Of a DNA stretch of 7,132 bases, positions 1 through 4,999 are shown piece after piece (the first letter of the stretch is position 1; each line of letters opens with the position of its first letter). The position numbers were made by a program, and so were the translations under genes. Location of the stretch: the NCBI GenBank assembly GCA_035369485.1, contig DAOSMC010000019.1, positions 1-7,132 of the forward strand. Direction: 5' to 3'. Origin of the DNA: JAQVHD01 sp035369485 (GTDB lineage Bacteria > Patescibacteriota > Minisyncoccia > UBA6257 > JAAZHW01). The notes beneath the pieces were generated by a model that did not search any database, had not been told where the DNA came from, and saw only the letters and a list, made by a program, of their open reading frames with translations.

Positions 1-3
1 AGA

Positions 4-9
4 TATAAT
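4..9 (+). promoter_or_regulatory. Candidate -10 box (TATAAT) of the PIN/lipoprotein operon
   Basis: A perfect TATAAT hexamer lies about 70 bp before the first start codon of the operon and would give a leader of about 60 nt. The matching -35 element would fall outside the window, so the promoter is only half visible. The position fits the operon layout: three genes with strong Shine-Dalgarno sequences, then an intrinsic terminator. In AT-rich DNA such a hexamer can arise by chance. Confidence 0.4.
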
Positions 10-17
10 TTAGGTAG

Positions 18-71
18 AAAATTAAATAAGGAGGTAAATAACAAAGCTTTTTAAAAATTAAATAAGGAGGT
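18..71 (+). repeat. 18-bp direct repeat carrying a duplicated Shine-Dalgarno
   Basis: The 18-bp sequence AAAATTAAATAAGGAGGT occurs at 18-35 and again, identically, at 54-71, a spacing of 36 bp. The second copy continues as GAT, so AAGGAGGTGAT (64-74) is a full complement of the conserved 3' end of 16S rRNA and serves the PIN gene at 77. The first copy is followed by no start codon in a usable position and no open frame. It therefore looks like a decoy or standby ribosome site, or the scar of a small duplication. Confidence 0.8.
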
Positions 72-76
72 GATAC

Positions 77-589
77 ATGATGATCGTGGTGGATACCAAT
101 ATGTTGATGCGTAGTTTTAATTTTGTAGAACAGTTAGGGAAAATAGAGTGGGTGCGAGTGGTTGTGCCCAGAGCAGTTTATATTGAGATTCGCGAACGAG
201 CGAATCTTGATTTGTTGAAGAAGTTGAAGAATCAACCGCAGAATTGTAATTTAAAACAGCAAGAGAAAACGATTATTTTGGCCATGAAAACTTGGCCGAA
301 GTTGCGGGAAAAGATTCAAAAAAGAGAATGGTTGATTATTAAAGTTAAAAATGCAGGATTGATAACAGATCTACGAAGAGAAGCTCGAATAGCAAGGCTA
401 GAATCCATTTCCAATACCGATTTGAAAGTTTTAGCAGTGGCTGTTATTTTAAGAGATGAAGGGTCAAAAGTAAAACTTTTGACTCTTGATAGAGAATTGG
501 CTATTTTGGCGCGGCGGATGGGTATCCGAGTGCCAAGATGGCATGGTGCCAGAAAATATTTCTGGAGAGAGGAGATTTTAAATTTTTAA
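77..589 (+). CDS. PIN-domain ribonuclease-like protein
   Basis: The 170-aa product is a predicted Mg2+-dependent PIN-fold nuclease, probably acting on RNA in the cytoplasm. The visible PIN signature is: N-terminal strand MIVVDTN with Asp6; a VVVPRAVYIEI segment with Glu37 (or Glu40); SNTDLKVLAVAV with Asp115; and LLTLDRELA with Asp138. These would be the four acidic metal-binding positions. The protein is longer than typical VapC toxins (about 130 aa) because of a Lys/Gln-rich helical insert at about 45-100 and a basic C-terminal tail with RVPRWHGARKYFW. Two tandem ATGs (77 and 80) follow the Shine-Dalgarno at 66-70; the first is chosen, and the second is equally well spaced. No antitoxin-like DNA-binding gene is adjacent. 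The next gene starts 16 nt after the stop and encodes a membrane peptide, which argues against an ordinary VapBC pair. The fold call is fairly secure; substrate and role are unknown. Confidence 0.75.
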   Translation: MMIVVDTNMLMRSFNFVEQLGKIEWVRVVVPRAVYIEIRERANLDLLKKLKNQPQNCNLKQQEKTIILAMKTWPKLREKIQKREWLIIKVKNAGLITDLRREARIARLESISNTDLKVLAVAVILRDEGSKVKLLTLDRELAILARRMGIRVPRWHGARKYFWREEILNF

Positions 590-605
590 ATAAAAGGAGG
601 TCTAA

Positions 606-722
606 ATGAAAGAAAAATTTAGGATTTTAAATTTTTTGGAAGACCAAGATCCATTTTGGGTCTGGGCCTTCTGGATTGAAGTAGGGTTATTTTTTCTAAT
701 AATAGCCCTGCTACTAACTTGA
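606..722 (+). CDS. 38-aa single-pass membrane peptide, family unknown
   Basis: This short gene is supported mainly by its translation signals. AAAAGGAGGT (592-601) sits 4 nt before ATG 606, the frame is open to TGA 720-722, and it fills the space between two genes of the same operon. The peptide has a charged N-terminus (MKEKFR, then LEDQDP) and from Phe17 to the end is one aromatic and aliphatic segment, FWVWAFWIEVGLFFLIIALL, with a lone Glu25 inside it. That predicts a single membrane helix with a short cytoplasmic head. It is in frame with the downstream lipoprotein gene, separated by one TGA plus four codons. Both proteins carry an Asp-x-Phe-Trp motif just before the hydrophobic helix (DPFWVW and DAFWWL), which hints at related N-terminal anchors. 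I do not recognise a family; a role as a partner of the PIN protein or the lipoprotein is only a guess. Confidence 0.65.
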   Translation: MKEKFRILNFLEDQDPFWVWAFWIEVGLFFLIIALLLT

Positions 723-734
723 GAGGAGGTTAAA

Positions 735-1145
735 ATGAGAAAAATTCAGTGGAATGATGCCTTTTGGTGGCTTCTTTTGTTGCTTTTCTTGTTCTTATTG
801 GTGTTCTTTACAAGTTGTGCTCCTTTTGGTACGACGATTGCGGTTGATACCAATTTGCCGTGGAGAACGAGTGGACTGACAGTTATAAATACTACCCCGT
901 ACACTTTTTCTATTTTAATAGATGGTGTAGAAAATGCCAAGGTTGGGCCGTATGGGAAGTTTGCCGCTGGTTTGTGGAACGGAAGCTACTATGGTTTTGA
1001 AGTTGCTGTATCAGTTGTAGGAGTAGAGCAGGTTTTCGCTCATACGGAAAAAGTATGGGTATGGCCATCATCCTATTCGCGGTACTCATCTGTTCTGACC
1101 ATTCGTCAGGATGAGGATGGTCAGATCTGGGTGGAGCGTAGATAG
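735..1145 (+). CDS. Small predicted lipoprotein with a beta-rich domain
   Basis: The 136-aa product begins with a basic n-region and a long hydrophobic core (Phe10-Phe25), followed by the lipobox-like FTSC with Cys28. Phe at -3 is unusual for a lipobox, but Thr, Ser and Cys fit. Lgt/Lsp processing would leave a lipidated protein of about 109 residues on the outer face of the membrane. Residues 45-130 read as alternating beta strands (LTVINTTPYTFSILIDGVENAKVGPYG is the clearest stretch), rich in Trp, Tyr and Val. This resembles small extracytoplasmic beta-sandwich domains in general, but I cannot assign a family. The start is fixed by GAGGAGGT (723-730), 4 nt before ATG 735. The gene is third and last in the operon: a 12-bp-stem terminator starts 22 nt after the stop. 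A 14-bp tandem duplication spans the stop codon without changing the C-terminus. Product function unknown. Confidence 0.75.
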   Translation: MRKIQWNDAFWWLLLLLFLFLLVFFTSCAPFGTTIAVDTNLPWRTSGLTVINTTPYTFSILIDGVENAKVGPYGKFAAGLWNGSYYGFEVAVSVVGVEQVFAHTEKVWVWPSSYSRYSSVLTIRQDEDGQIWVERR

Positions 1146-1158
1146 TGGAGCGTAGATA
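1131..1158 (+). repeat. 14-bp tandem duplication across a stop codon
   Basis: GTGGAGCGTAGATA occurs at 1131-1144 and is repeated exactly at 1145-1158. The first copy encodes the last residues Val-Glu-Arg-Arg, and the junction TA+G forms the TAG stop. A single copy followed by the existing A-run would have read GTG GAG CGT AGA TAA, so the ancestral stop would have given the same protein end. The duplication is therefore probably neutral and recent. Confidence 0.85.
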
Positions 1159-1167
1159 AAAAAATTT

Positions 1168-1200
1168 AAAAGGGATTCTAAAAAAGAATCCCTTTTTGTT
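1168..1200 (+). terminator. Rho-independent terminator of the PIN/lipoprotein operon
   Basis: A perfect 12-bp stem pairs AAAAGGGATTCT (1168-1179) with AGAATCCCTTTT (1185-1196) around a 5-A loop. The right arm ends in a run of five T's followed by GTT. The A-rich 5' side also gives a weaker minus-strand U-tract, so it may work in both directions. It lies 22 nt after the lipoprotein stop and separates this operon from infB. Confidence 0.85.
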
Positions 1201-1206
1201 AACGGC

Positions 1207-1232
1207 AGCTGTTATGCTATAGCATAACAGCT
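1207..1232. repeat. Perfect 26-bp palindrome, copy 1 of a shared-core element
   Basis: This stretch is fully self-complementary around a central CTATAG. It contains the 20-bp core TGTTATGCTATAGCATAACA (1210-1229) flanked by AGC and GCT arms. As RNA it would form an 11-bp stem with a UAUA tetraloop. No T-run follows, so it is not a typical intrinsic terminator. It begins about 10 bp after the upstream terminator. It could be a dimer operator, a hairpin mRNA element or a repetitive palindromic element; the sequence does not decide among these. Confidence 0.85.
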
Positions 1233-1242
1233 TAGTAATCAT

Positions 1243-1280
1243 TCTAAAACAATTCCTAAAACGATGCCTAAAACGATGCC
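1243..1280 (+). repeat. 12-bp tandem repeat, about 3.2 units
   Basis: CCTAAAACGATG occurs twice exactly (1255-1266, 1267-1278) and is followed by CC. It is preceded by a degenerate unit TCTAAAACAATT (1243-1254, 9 of 12 matching). The array fills the space between the two palindromes, and its last GATGCC forms the outer left arm of the second palindrome. The 12-bp period keeps a reading frame, but no start signal or convincing gene goes with it. Confidence 0.8.
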
Positions 1281-1316
1281 GCTGGTGTTATGCTATAGCA
1301 TAACACCAGCGGCATC
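1275..1316. repeat. Perfect 42-bp palindrome, copy 2 of a shared-core element
   Basis: All 42 bases are self-complementary, with no central spacer. The same 20-bp core as at 1210-1229 lies at 1286-1305, and 11 further base pairs are added on each side (GATGCCGCTGG with CCAGCGGCATC). As RNA it would be a 19-bp stem with a UAUA tetraloop. The right arm ends 5 nt before the GTG at 1322, so it would bury any ribosome site there. The core contains TGCTATAGC, an extended -10-like sequence on both strands, so a promoter role is also conceivable. Confidence 0.9.
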
Positions 1317-1351
1317 AGTATGTGCTTTTTAAATCCAATGCATTTAAAGAG

Positions 1352-1380
1352 TGGACGAAAAGAAATTTTTCTGATAAGAT
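1352..1380 (+). promoter_or_regulatory. Candidate infB promoter with extended -10
   Basis: TGGACG (1352-1357, 4 of 6 to TTGACA) is followed by a 17-bp spacer and TAAGAT (1375-1380), which has an upstream TG in the extended -10 position (1372-1373). Transcription would start near 1387, leaving only a few nucleotides before ATG 1394. If real, it places the promoter inside the longer possible infB frame and supports the shorter protein. The call rests on hexamer matching only. Confidence 0.3.
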
Positions 1381-1393
1381 AGAGAAACAAAAT

Positions 1394-2887
1394 ATGATGG
1401 TTAAGCAATCAGAAAAACAATTGAATGCCGTTTCGCGGCCACCTATTGTAGTGGTGATGGGTCATATTGATCACGGAAAAACCACTCTTTTAGATACAAT
1501 TCGTAAAACTAATGTAGCTGCTCGAGAATCAGGTGGGATTACTCAGCATATTGGCGCTTACGAAATTTTAGTAGAAAGCAAAAATCCGGAATATAATCAA
1601 CGAAAAATTACTTTTATTGATACACCCGGTCACGAAGCTTTTTCGGCCATTAGAGCTCGCGGCACTAAAGTATGCGATATTGCTATTTTGGTGATTGCGG
1701 CCGATGAGGGAGTAAAACCTCAAACGGTTGAGGCTTTGAATTTAATTCAGCAAGCCAAGATTCCTTTTATTGTGGCGCTCAATAAAATTGATAAACCCGA
1801 AGCGAATCCCGATCGAGTAAAAACACAGTTAGCAGAATTGGGCGTTTTGGTGGAAGGATGGGGAGGCAATGTGCCAGTGATTAATATTTCGGCTAAAGAA
1901 GGAAAGAATATTCAAGAACTCGAAGAGTTAATTTTACTGGTGGCTGATATGGAAGGCATTGTCGCTTATAAAGATGGACCAGTCAACGGCGTGATTGTGG
2001 AAACAAAATTTGAAAATCGGCGAGGCGTCGAGGTGACAGCAATTATTAAAAATGGCGTATTAAAAATTGGCGATCCCATTTATACTGCTTTTGCTATTGG
2101 TAAAGTGCGGACAATAGAAGATTGTAATGGCAAGCCATTGAAAGAAGCCACTTTTTCTTCCCCTGTTTTAATCACTGGTTTTAAAGAAATGCCTCAAGTG
2201 GGAGAAGAGTTTTTTGTTGGTGAAAAAACTGAAGAAGAAATTAAGAAGGCGGATATCAAACGGGATATTAAATCCAAAACATCAGATCAAGAAAAAAATG
2301 AAAATATGCTCAATCTTATTTTGAAGGCCGACACCATCGGTTCACTAGAAGCAATGAAAAAAATTTTAAGCAATCTAGTTTTGCCCGAAGGAGCGACTCT
2401 GAAAATTATTAGTGAGGATATTGGAGATGTTTTTGTTTCTGACATTGCACTTGCAGAAACAGCGCCGGCTATAATTTTAGGTTTTCGAGTAAAAATTCCG
2501 AAAGATCTTCAGATCATCATTCAATCTAAAAATATTCGCATTTATACATTTGATATTATTTATGAAATGGAGAAGTTCTTAAAACAAGAAGCGGAGAATC
2601 TTTTCAAGCCGCAAGAACCACCTATTAAAGGTAGAGTAGAAATTCTTGCTTTGTTTAGCAAAAAACGCAGTGAGCAGCTTATCGGCGGTCGAGTGATGGA
2701 GGGAAGAATTGTGAAAGGAGCTCAGGTAAAAGTTCAACGAGGTGAAGAAATTATTGGTCAAGGAAAAATTTTAAATTTACAGTCAAGCAAGATAGATGTT
2801 AAAGAAGCGCAGGAAGGAAAGGAATGCGGCATATTAATTGATAGCAGCACGGAAATTGCTGTGGGAGATCAATTAATTTTTCAATAA
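1394..2887 (+). CDS. infB: Translation initiation factor IF-2 (short form)
   Basis: IF-2 is the GTPase that brings initiator tRNA to the 30S subunit and promotes subunit joining. All G motifs are present (numbered from this start): GHIDHGKTT (G1, about 23-31), GGITQHIGAY (G2), DTPGHE (G3, about 76-81), NKID (G4, about 130-133) and SAK (G5, about 166-168). Domain II (VETKFENRRGVEVTAII), domain III (LILKADTIGSLEAMKKIL) and the C-terminal beta-barrel (RVMEGRIVKGAQVKV...ECGILIDSSTEIAVGDQLIF) follow. At about 497 aa it lacks the several-hundred-residue N-terminal region of E. coli IF-2. It starts 14 residues before RPPIVVV, as expected for minimal IF-2. The frame is open back to GTG 1322, adding 24 residues, but that GTG has no Shine-Dalgarno and abuts a 42-bp palindrome, so the tandem ATGs at 1394/1397 are preferred. 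No clear Shine-Dalgarno precedes them either. The function is secure; the start is not. Confidence 0.96.
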   Translation: MMVKQSEKQLNAVSRPPIVVVMGHIDHGKTTLLDTIRKTNVAARESGGITQHIGAYEILVESKNPEYNQRKITFIDTPGHEAFSAIRARGTKVCDIAILVIAADEGVKPQTVEALNLIQQAKIPFIVALNKIDKPEANPDRVKTQLAELGVLVEGWGGNVPVINISAKEGKNIQELEELILLVADMEGIVAYKDGPVNGVIVETKFENRRGVEVTAIIKNGVLKIGDPIYTAFAIGKVRTIEDCNGKPLKEATFSSPVLITGFKEMPQVGEEFFVGEKTEEEIKKADIKRDIKSKTSDQEKNENMLNLILKADTIGSLEAMKKILSNLVLPEGATLKIISEDIGDVFVSDIALAETAPAIILGFRVKIPKDLQIIIQSKNIRIYTFDIIYEMEKFLKQEAENLFKPQEPPIKGRVEILALFSKKRSEQLIGGRVMEGRIVKGAQVKVQRGEEIIGQGKILNLQSSKIDVKEAQEGKECGILIDSSTEIAVGDQLIFQ

Positions 2888-2919
2888 ATATTATGTATTG
2901 CCGGATTTGATTTTGAAAA

Positions 2920-3206
2920 ATGAACTTAAAAGAATTTGATTATTATTTGCCTAAAGAATTTATTGCTCAAAAACCAATTTCTCCTCGTGATCATTCCCGT
3001 TTGATGGTTGTTGATAGAAAAACTGGNNNNNNNNNNNNNNNNNNNNNNNNNNNNNNNNNNNNNNNNNNNNNNNNNNNNNNNNNNNNNNNNNNNNNNNNNN
3101 NNNNNNNNNNNNNNNNNNNNNNNNNNTAATTTTTAAAGCTTACGAAGAAGCGATTAAAAATAAATATCGTTTTTTTAGTTTTGGTGATGCGATGTTTATT
3201 ATTTAA
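2920..3206 (+). CDS. queA: tRNA preQ1 34 S-adenosylmethionine ribosyltransferase-isomerase, interrupted by an assembly gap
   Basis: QueA transfers and rearranges the ribosyl group of SAM onto preQ1 at the wobble base of tRNA to give epoxyqueuosine. Only the ends are readable. The first 35 residues (MNLKEFDYYLPKEFIAQKPI..., then RDHSRLMVVDRKT) match the family's N-terminal FDYxLPxxLIAQxP...RSRLLV pattern. The last 25, ending at TAA 3204-3206, contain AYEEAIKNKYRFFSFGDAMFI, the characteristic QueA C-terminus. The middle is replaced by 100 Ns. Start and stop are in different frames across the nominal gap, and bacterial QueA is about 340-355 aa, so roughly 0.85 kb is probably missing and the gene is most likely intact in the organism. 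The start is 32 nt after infB with no obvious Shine-Dalgarno. The gene stops 23 nt before polX, suggesting co-transcription. Confidence 0.9.
3027..3126. other. Assembly gap (100 Ns)
   Basis: This is a run of exactly 100 Ns, the conventional placeholder for a scaffold gap of unknown length. It falls inside queA and carries no sequence information. Distances measured across it are not real. Confidence 0.97.
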
Positions 3207-3217
3207 AAGAAGGAGAT

Positions 3218-3223
3218 TATAAT
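3218..3223 (+). promoter_or_regulatory. Possible -10 box for a leaderless polX transcript
   Basis: A perfect TATAAT is followed by 6 nt and then ATG 3230, which puts the expected transcription start at or next to the initiation codon. The -35 region 17 bp upstream (TTTATT, 3195-3200) matches consensus at only 3 of 6. A chance match in AT-rich DNA is quite possible, and read-through from queA is the simpler model. Confidence 0.25.
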
Positions 3224-3229
3224 AAGAGA

Positions 3230-4999
3230 ATGAACAATTGGGAAATTGCTAAAATTTTATCTGACATCTCTTTTTATTTAGAAATGGAGGGCGAGCCATT
3301 TAAACCCCGCGCTTACGAAAAAGCAGCATCTACAATTGAAGCATTAGATGTGCCACTGCAAGAAATTTATCAGAAGCAAGGCATCAAGGGAATTGAAGAA
3401 ATCCCAGGAGTTGGAGTTTCTATTGCAGAAAAAATTGAAGAATTGTTGAAAACAGGGCGGCTCAAATATTATGATCAATTTAAAAAGAAATATCCTTTTG
3501 ATCTGGAGATCTTAAGGCGCGTAGAAGGCCTAGGCCCAAAATCTTTAAAAAAACTTTATGAAATATTAAAAATCAAAAATTTGGCTGATTTAGAAAAAGC
3601 CGCTCATGAAGGAAAGATTAGAAAAATTGAGGGATTTGGCGAAAAAACCGAGCAAAATATTTTAAAAAGTATTGAGTTTTTAAAACAAGGAGGCAATCGT
3701 TTTGTTCTGGGCTTTATTTATCCGCAGGTGGAATCAATTGTTGCTCGACTTTCAAAATTAAAAGAAGTGCAAAAAATTGTGGCAGCTGGTTCAGTAAGGA
3801 GGATGAAAGAAACAATTGGCGACCTTGATATTTTAATTGTTTCTGAGAATCCAATGTCAGTGATGGATTATTTTGTTAATTTACCAGATGTTTTTCAAGT
3901 TGTAGCTCATGGCGAAACAAAATCCGCTATCCGCTTAAAAAACGGGTTGGATATTGATTTAAGAGTAGTACCTAAAGAATCATTTGGCGCAGCGCTAAAC
4001 TATTTTACTGGCTCAAAAGATCACGGCATTCATTTACGGGAAATTGCCATTAAAAAAGGTTATAAATTGAATGAATACGGATTATTTAAAATTCCGAAAT
4101 CCAAAAACAAAAATCAAAAAGAAATAAAAATAGCAGGAAGGACAGAAGAAGAGATTTATAACGCCTTAGGTTTAGACTACATTGAACCGGAGATGCGAGA
4201 AGATTGGGGCGAAATTGAAGCAGCGGCTAATCATCAATTGCCAAAATTAATTAGCTATAATGATATTCAAGGTGATCTCCAAATTCAGACTAACTGGAGC
4301 GATGGAGCGAATTCTATTGAAGAATACGTAGCCGAAGCAATAAAACAAAACTTAAAATACATTGCTATTACAGATCATACCAAAAGCTTGGCAATGACTG
4401 GCGGTTGCGATGAAAAAAAATTATTAAAACAAATGCAGACCATTGATAATATAAATCATAAATTAGAAAAAGATGGCCTTAACTTTAAAATTTTAAAATC
4501 AGCCGAAGTAAATATTTTAAAAGATGGTAGTTTAGATATTGAAGCGGATGTTTTAGCTAAGCTAGATTTGGTGGCCGCAGCAGTTCATTCGCATTTTAAT
4601 CAAAATAAAAGAGAAATGACTGAAAGAATCTGCAAAGCTATTCGTAATCCTTTGGTTGATATAATATTTCATCCTACGGGTCGAGTTATTTTGAGACGAC
4701 CATCTTATAAAATTGATGTGGAAAAGATTATTAACGAAGCTAAAAAGAATGGGACTTGTTTGGAAATTGATGCGTATCCAGATCGGCTAGATCTAAAAGA
4801 TGAACATATCAAAAAAGCCATCGAAGCGGGCGTAAATCTTTCCATTGATTCTGATGCCCATTCGATAACCCATTTAAATTATTTAAAATTTGGCATTGCT
4901 CAGGCGCGACGCGGTTGGGCTGCTAAAAAAAATATTATTAATACACGTTTATGGCCAGAAATGTTCAAATTAACAAAAGCAAGCAAAAGAAAAAAATAA
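3230..4999 (+). CDS. polX: DNA polymerase/3'-5' exonuclease PolX
   Basis: PolX is a family-X gap-filling repair polymerase fused to a PHP phosphoesterase domain. The 589 aa match the family length. Residues 1-155 hold the 8-kDa and fingers region with helix-hairpin-helix motifs (EEIPGVGVSIAEKIEELLKTG at 56-76, RVEGLGPKSLKKLYE at 97-111, KIEGFGEKTEQNIL at 132-145). The palm follows with GSVRRMKETIGDLDILI, giving Asp198 and Asp200, and DIDLRVV with Asp243, so the polymerase triad is complete. The PHP domain (about 345-575) has ITDHTKSLAMTGG, Glu426, AVHSH (453/455), FHPTGR (His481) and SIDSDAH (540-544). Its first motif is DLQIQT (Gln351, Gln353) in place of DLHxHT, which may weaken metal binding and the exonuclease. 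AAGGAG lies 14 nt before ATG 3230, rather far, and a TATAAT at 3218-3223 would allow leaderless transcription. The 3' end overlaps the Nudix gene by 49 nt. Confidence 0.95.
   Translation: MNNWEIAKILSDISFYLEMEGEPFKPRAYEKAASTIEALDVPLQEIYQKQGIKGIEEIPGVGVSIAEKIEELLKTGRLKYYDQFKKKYPFDLEILRRVEGLGPKSLKKLYEILKIKNLADLEKAAHEGKIRKIEGFGEKTEQNILKSIEFLKQGGNRFVLGFIYPQVESIVARLSKLKEVQKIVAAGSVRRMKETIGDLDILIVSENPMSVMDYFVNLPDVFQVVAHGETKSAIRLKNGLDIDLRVVPKESFGAALNYFTGSKDHGIHLREIAIKKGYKLNEYGLFKIPKSKNKNQKEIKIAGRTEEEIYNALGLDYIEPEMREDWGEIEAAANHQLPKLISYNDIQGDLQIQTNWSDGANSIEEYVAEAIKQNLKYIAITDHTKSLAMTGGCDEKKLLKQMQTIDNINHKLEKDGLNFKILKSAEVNILKDGSLDIEADVLAKLDLVAAAVHSHFNQNKREMTERICKAIRNPLVDIIFHPTGRVILRRPSYKIDVEKIINEAKKNGTCLEIDAYPDRLDLKDEHIKKAIEAGVNLSIDSDAHSITHLNYLKFGIAQARRGWAAKKNIINTRLWPEMFKLTKASKRKK

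Noticed and set aside
606..1145. Alternative genetic code with TGA read as Gly (code 25), fusing the micropeptide and lipoprotein
   Set aside because: IF-2, PolX and the beta-CASP nuclease contain many conserved glycines, all with GGN codons, and no in-frame TGA. The lipoprotein also has its own strong Shine-Dalgarno and ATG.
746..1242. Minus-strand open frames opposite the lipoprotein gene and terminator (up to 110 aa)
   Set aside because: They run antisense to a gene with a Shine-Dalgarno and signal peptide, cross the terminator and a palindrome, and have no start signal or recognisable domain.
1207..1316. Palindromes as CRISPR repeats, IS ends or a Xer/lox recombination site
   Set aside because: There are only two copies without unique spacers of regular size, no transposase or target duplication, and no asymmetric central spacer as expected for recombinase sites.
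1264..1335. Short plus-strand frame through the 12-bp repeat and second palindrome, starting at ATG 1264 (MPKTMPLVLCYSIT...)
   Set aside because: It has no Shine-Dalgarno, is only about 20 codons, and the LCYSIT string appears in both palindromes and on both strands simply because the core is self-complementary.
2579..2761. 60-aa minus-strand open frame inside infB
   Set aside because: It lies wholly within the conserved IF-2 C-terminal domain on the opposite strand, with no translation signal.
3230..4999. Archaeal-type or eukaryotic Pol beta
   Set aside because: The C-terminal PHP domain and the GSVRRxKETIGDLD palm motif are those of bacterial PolX.
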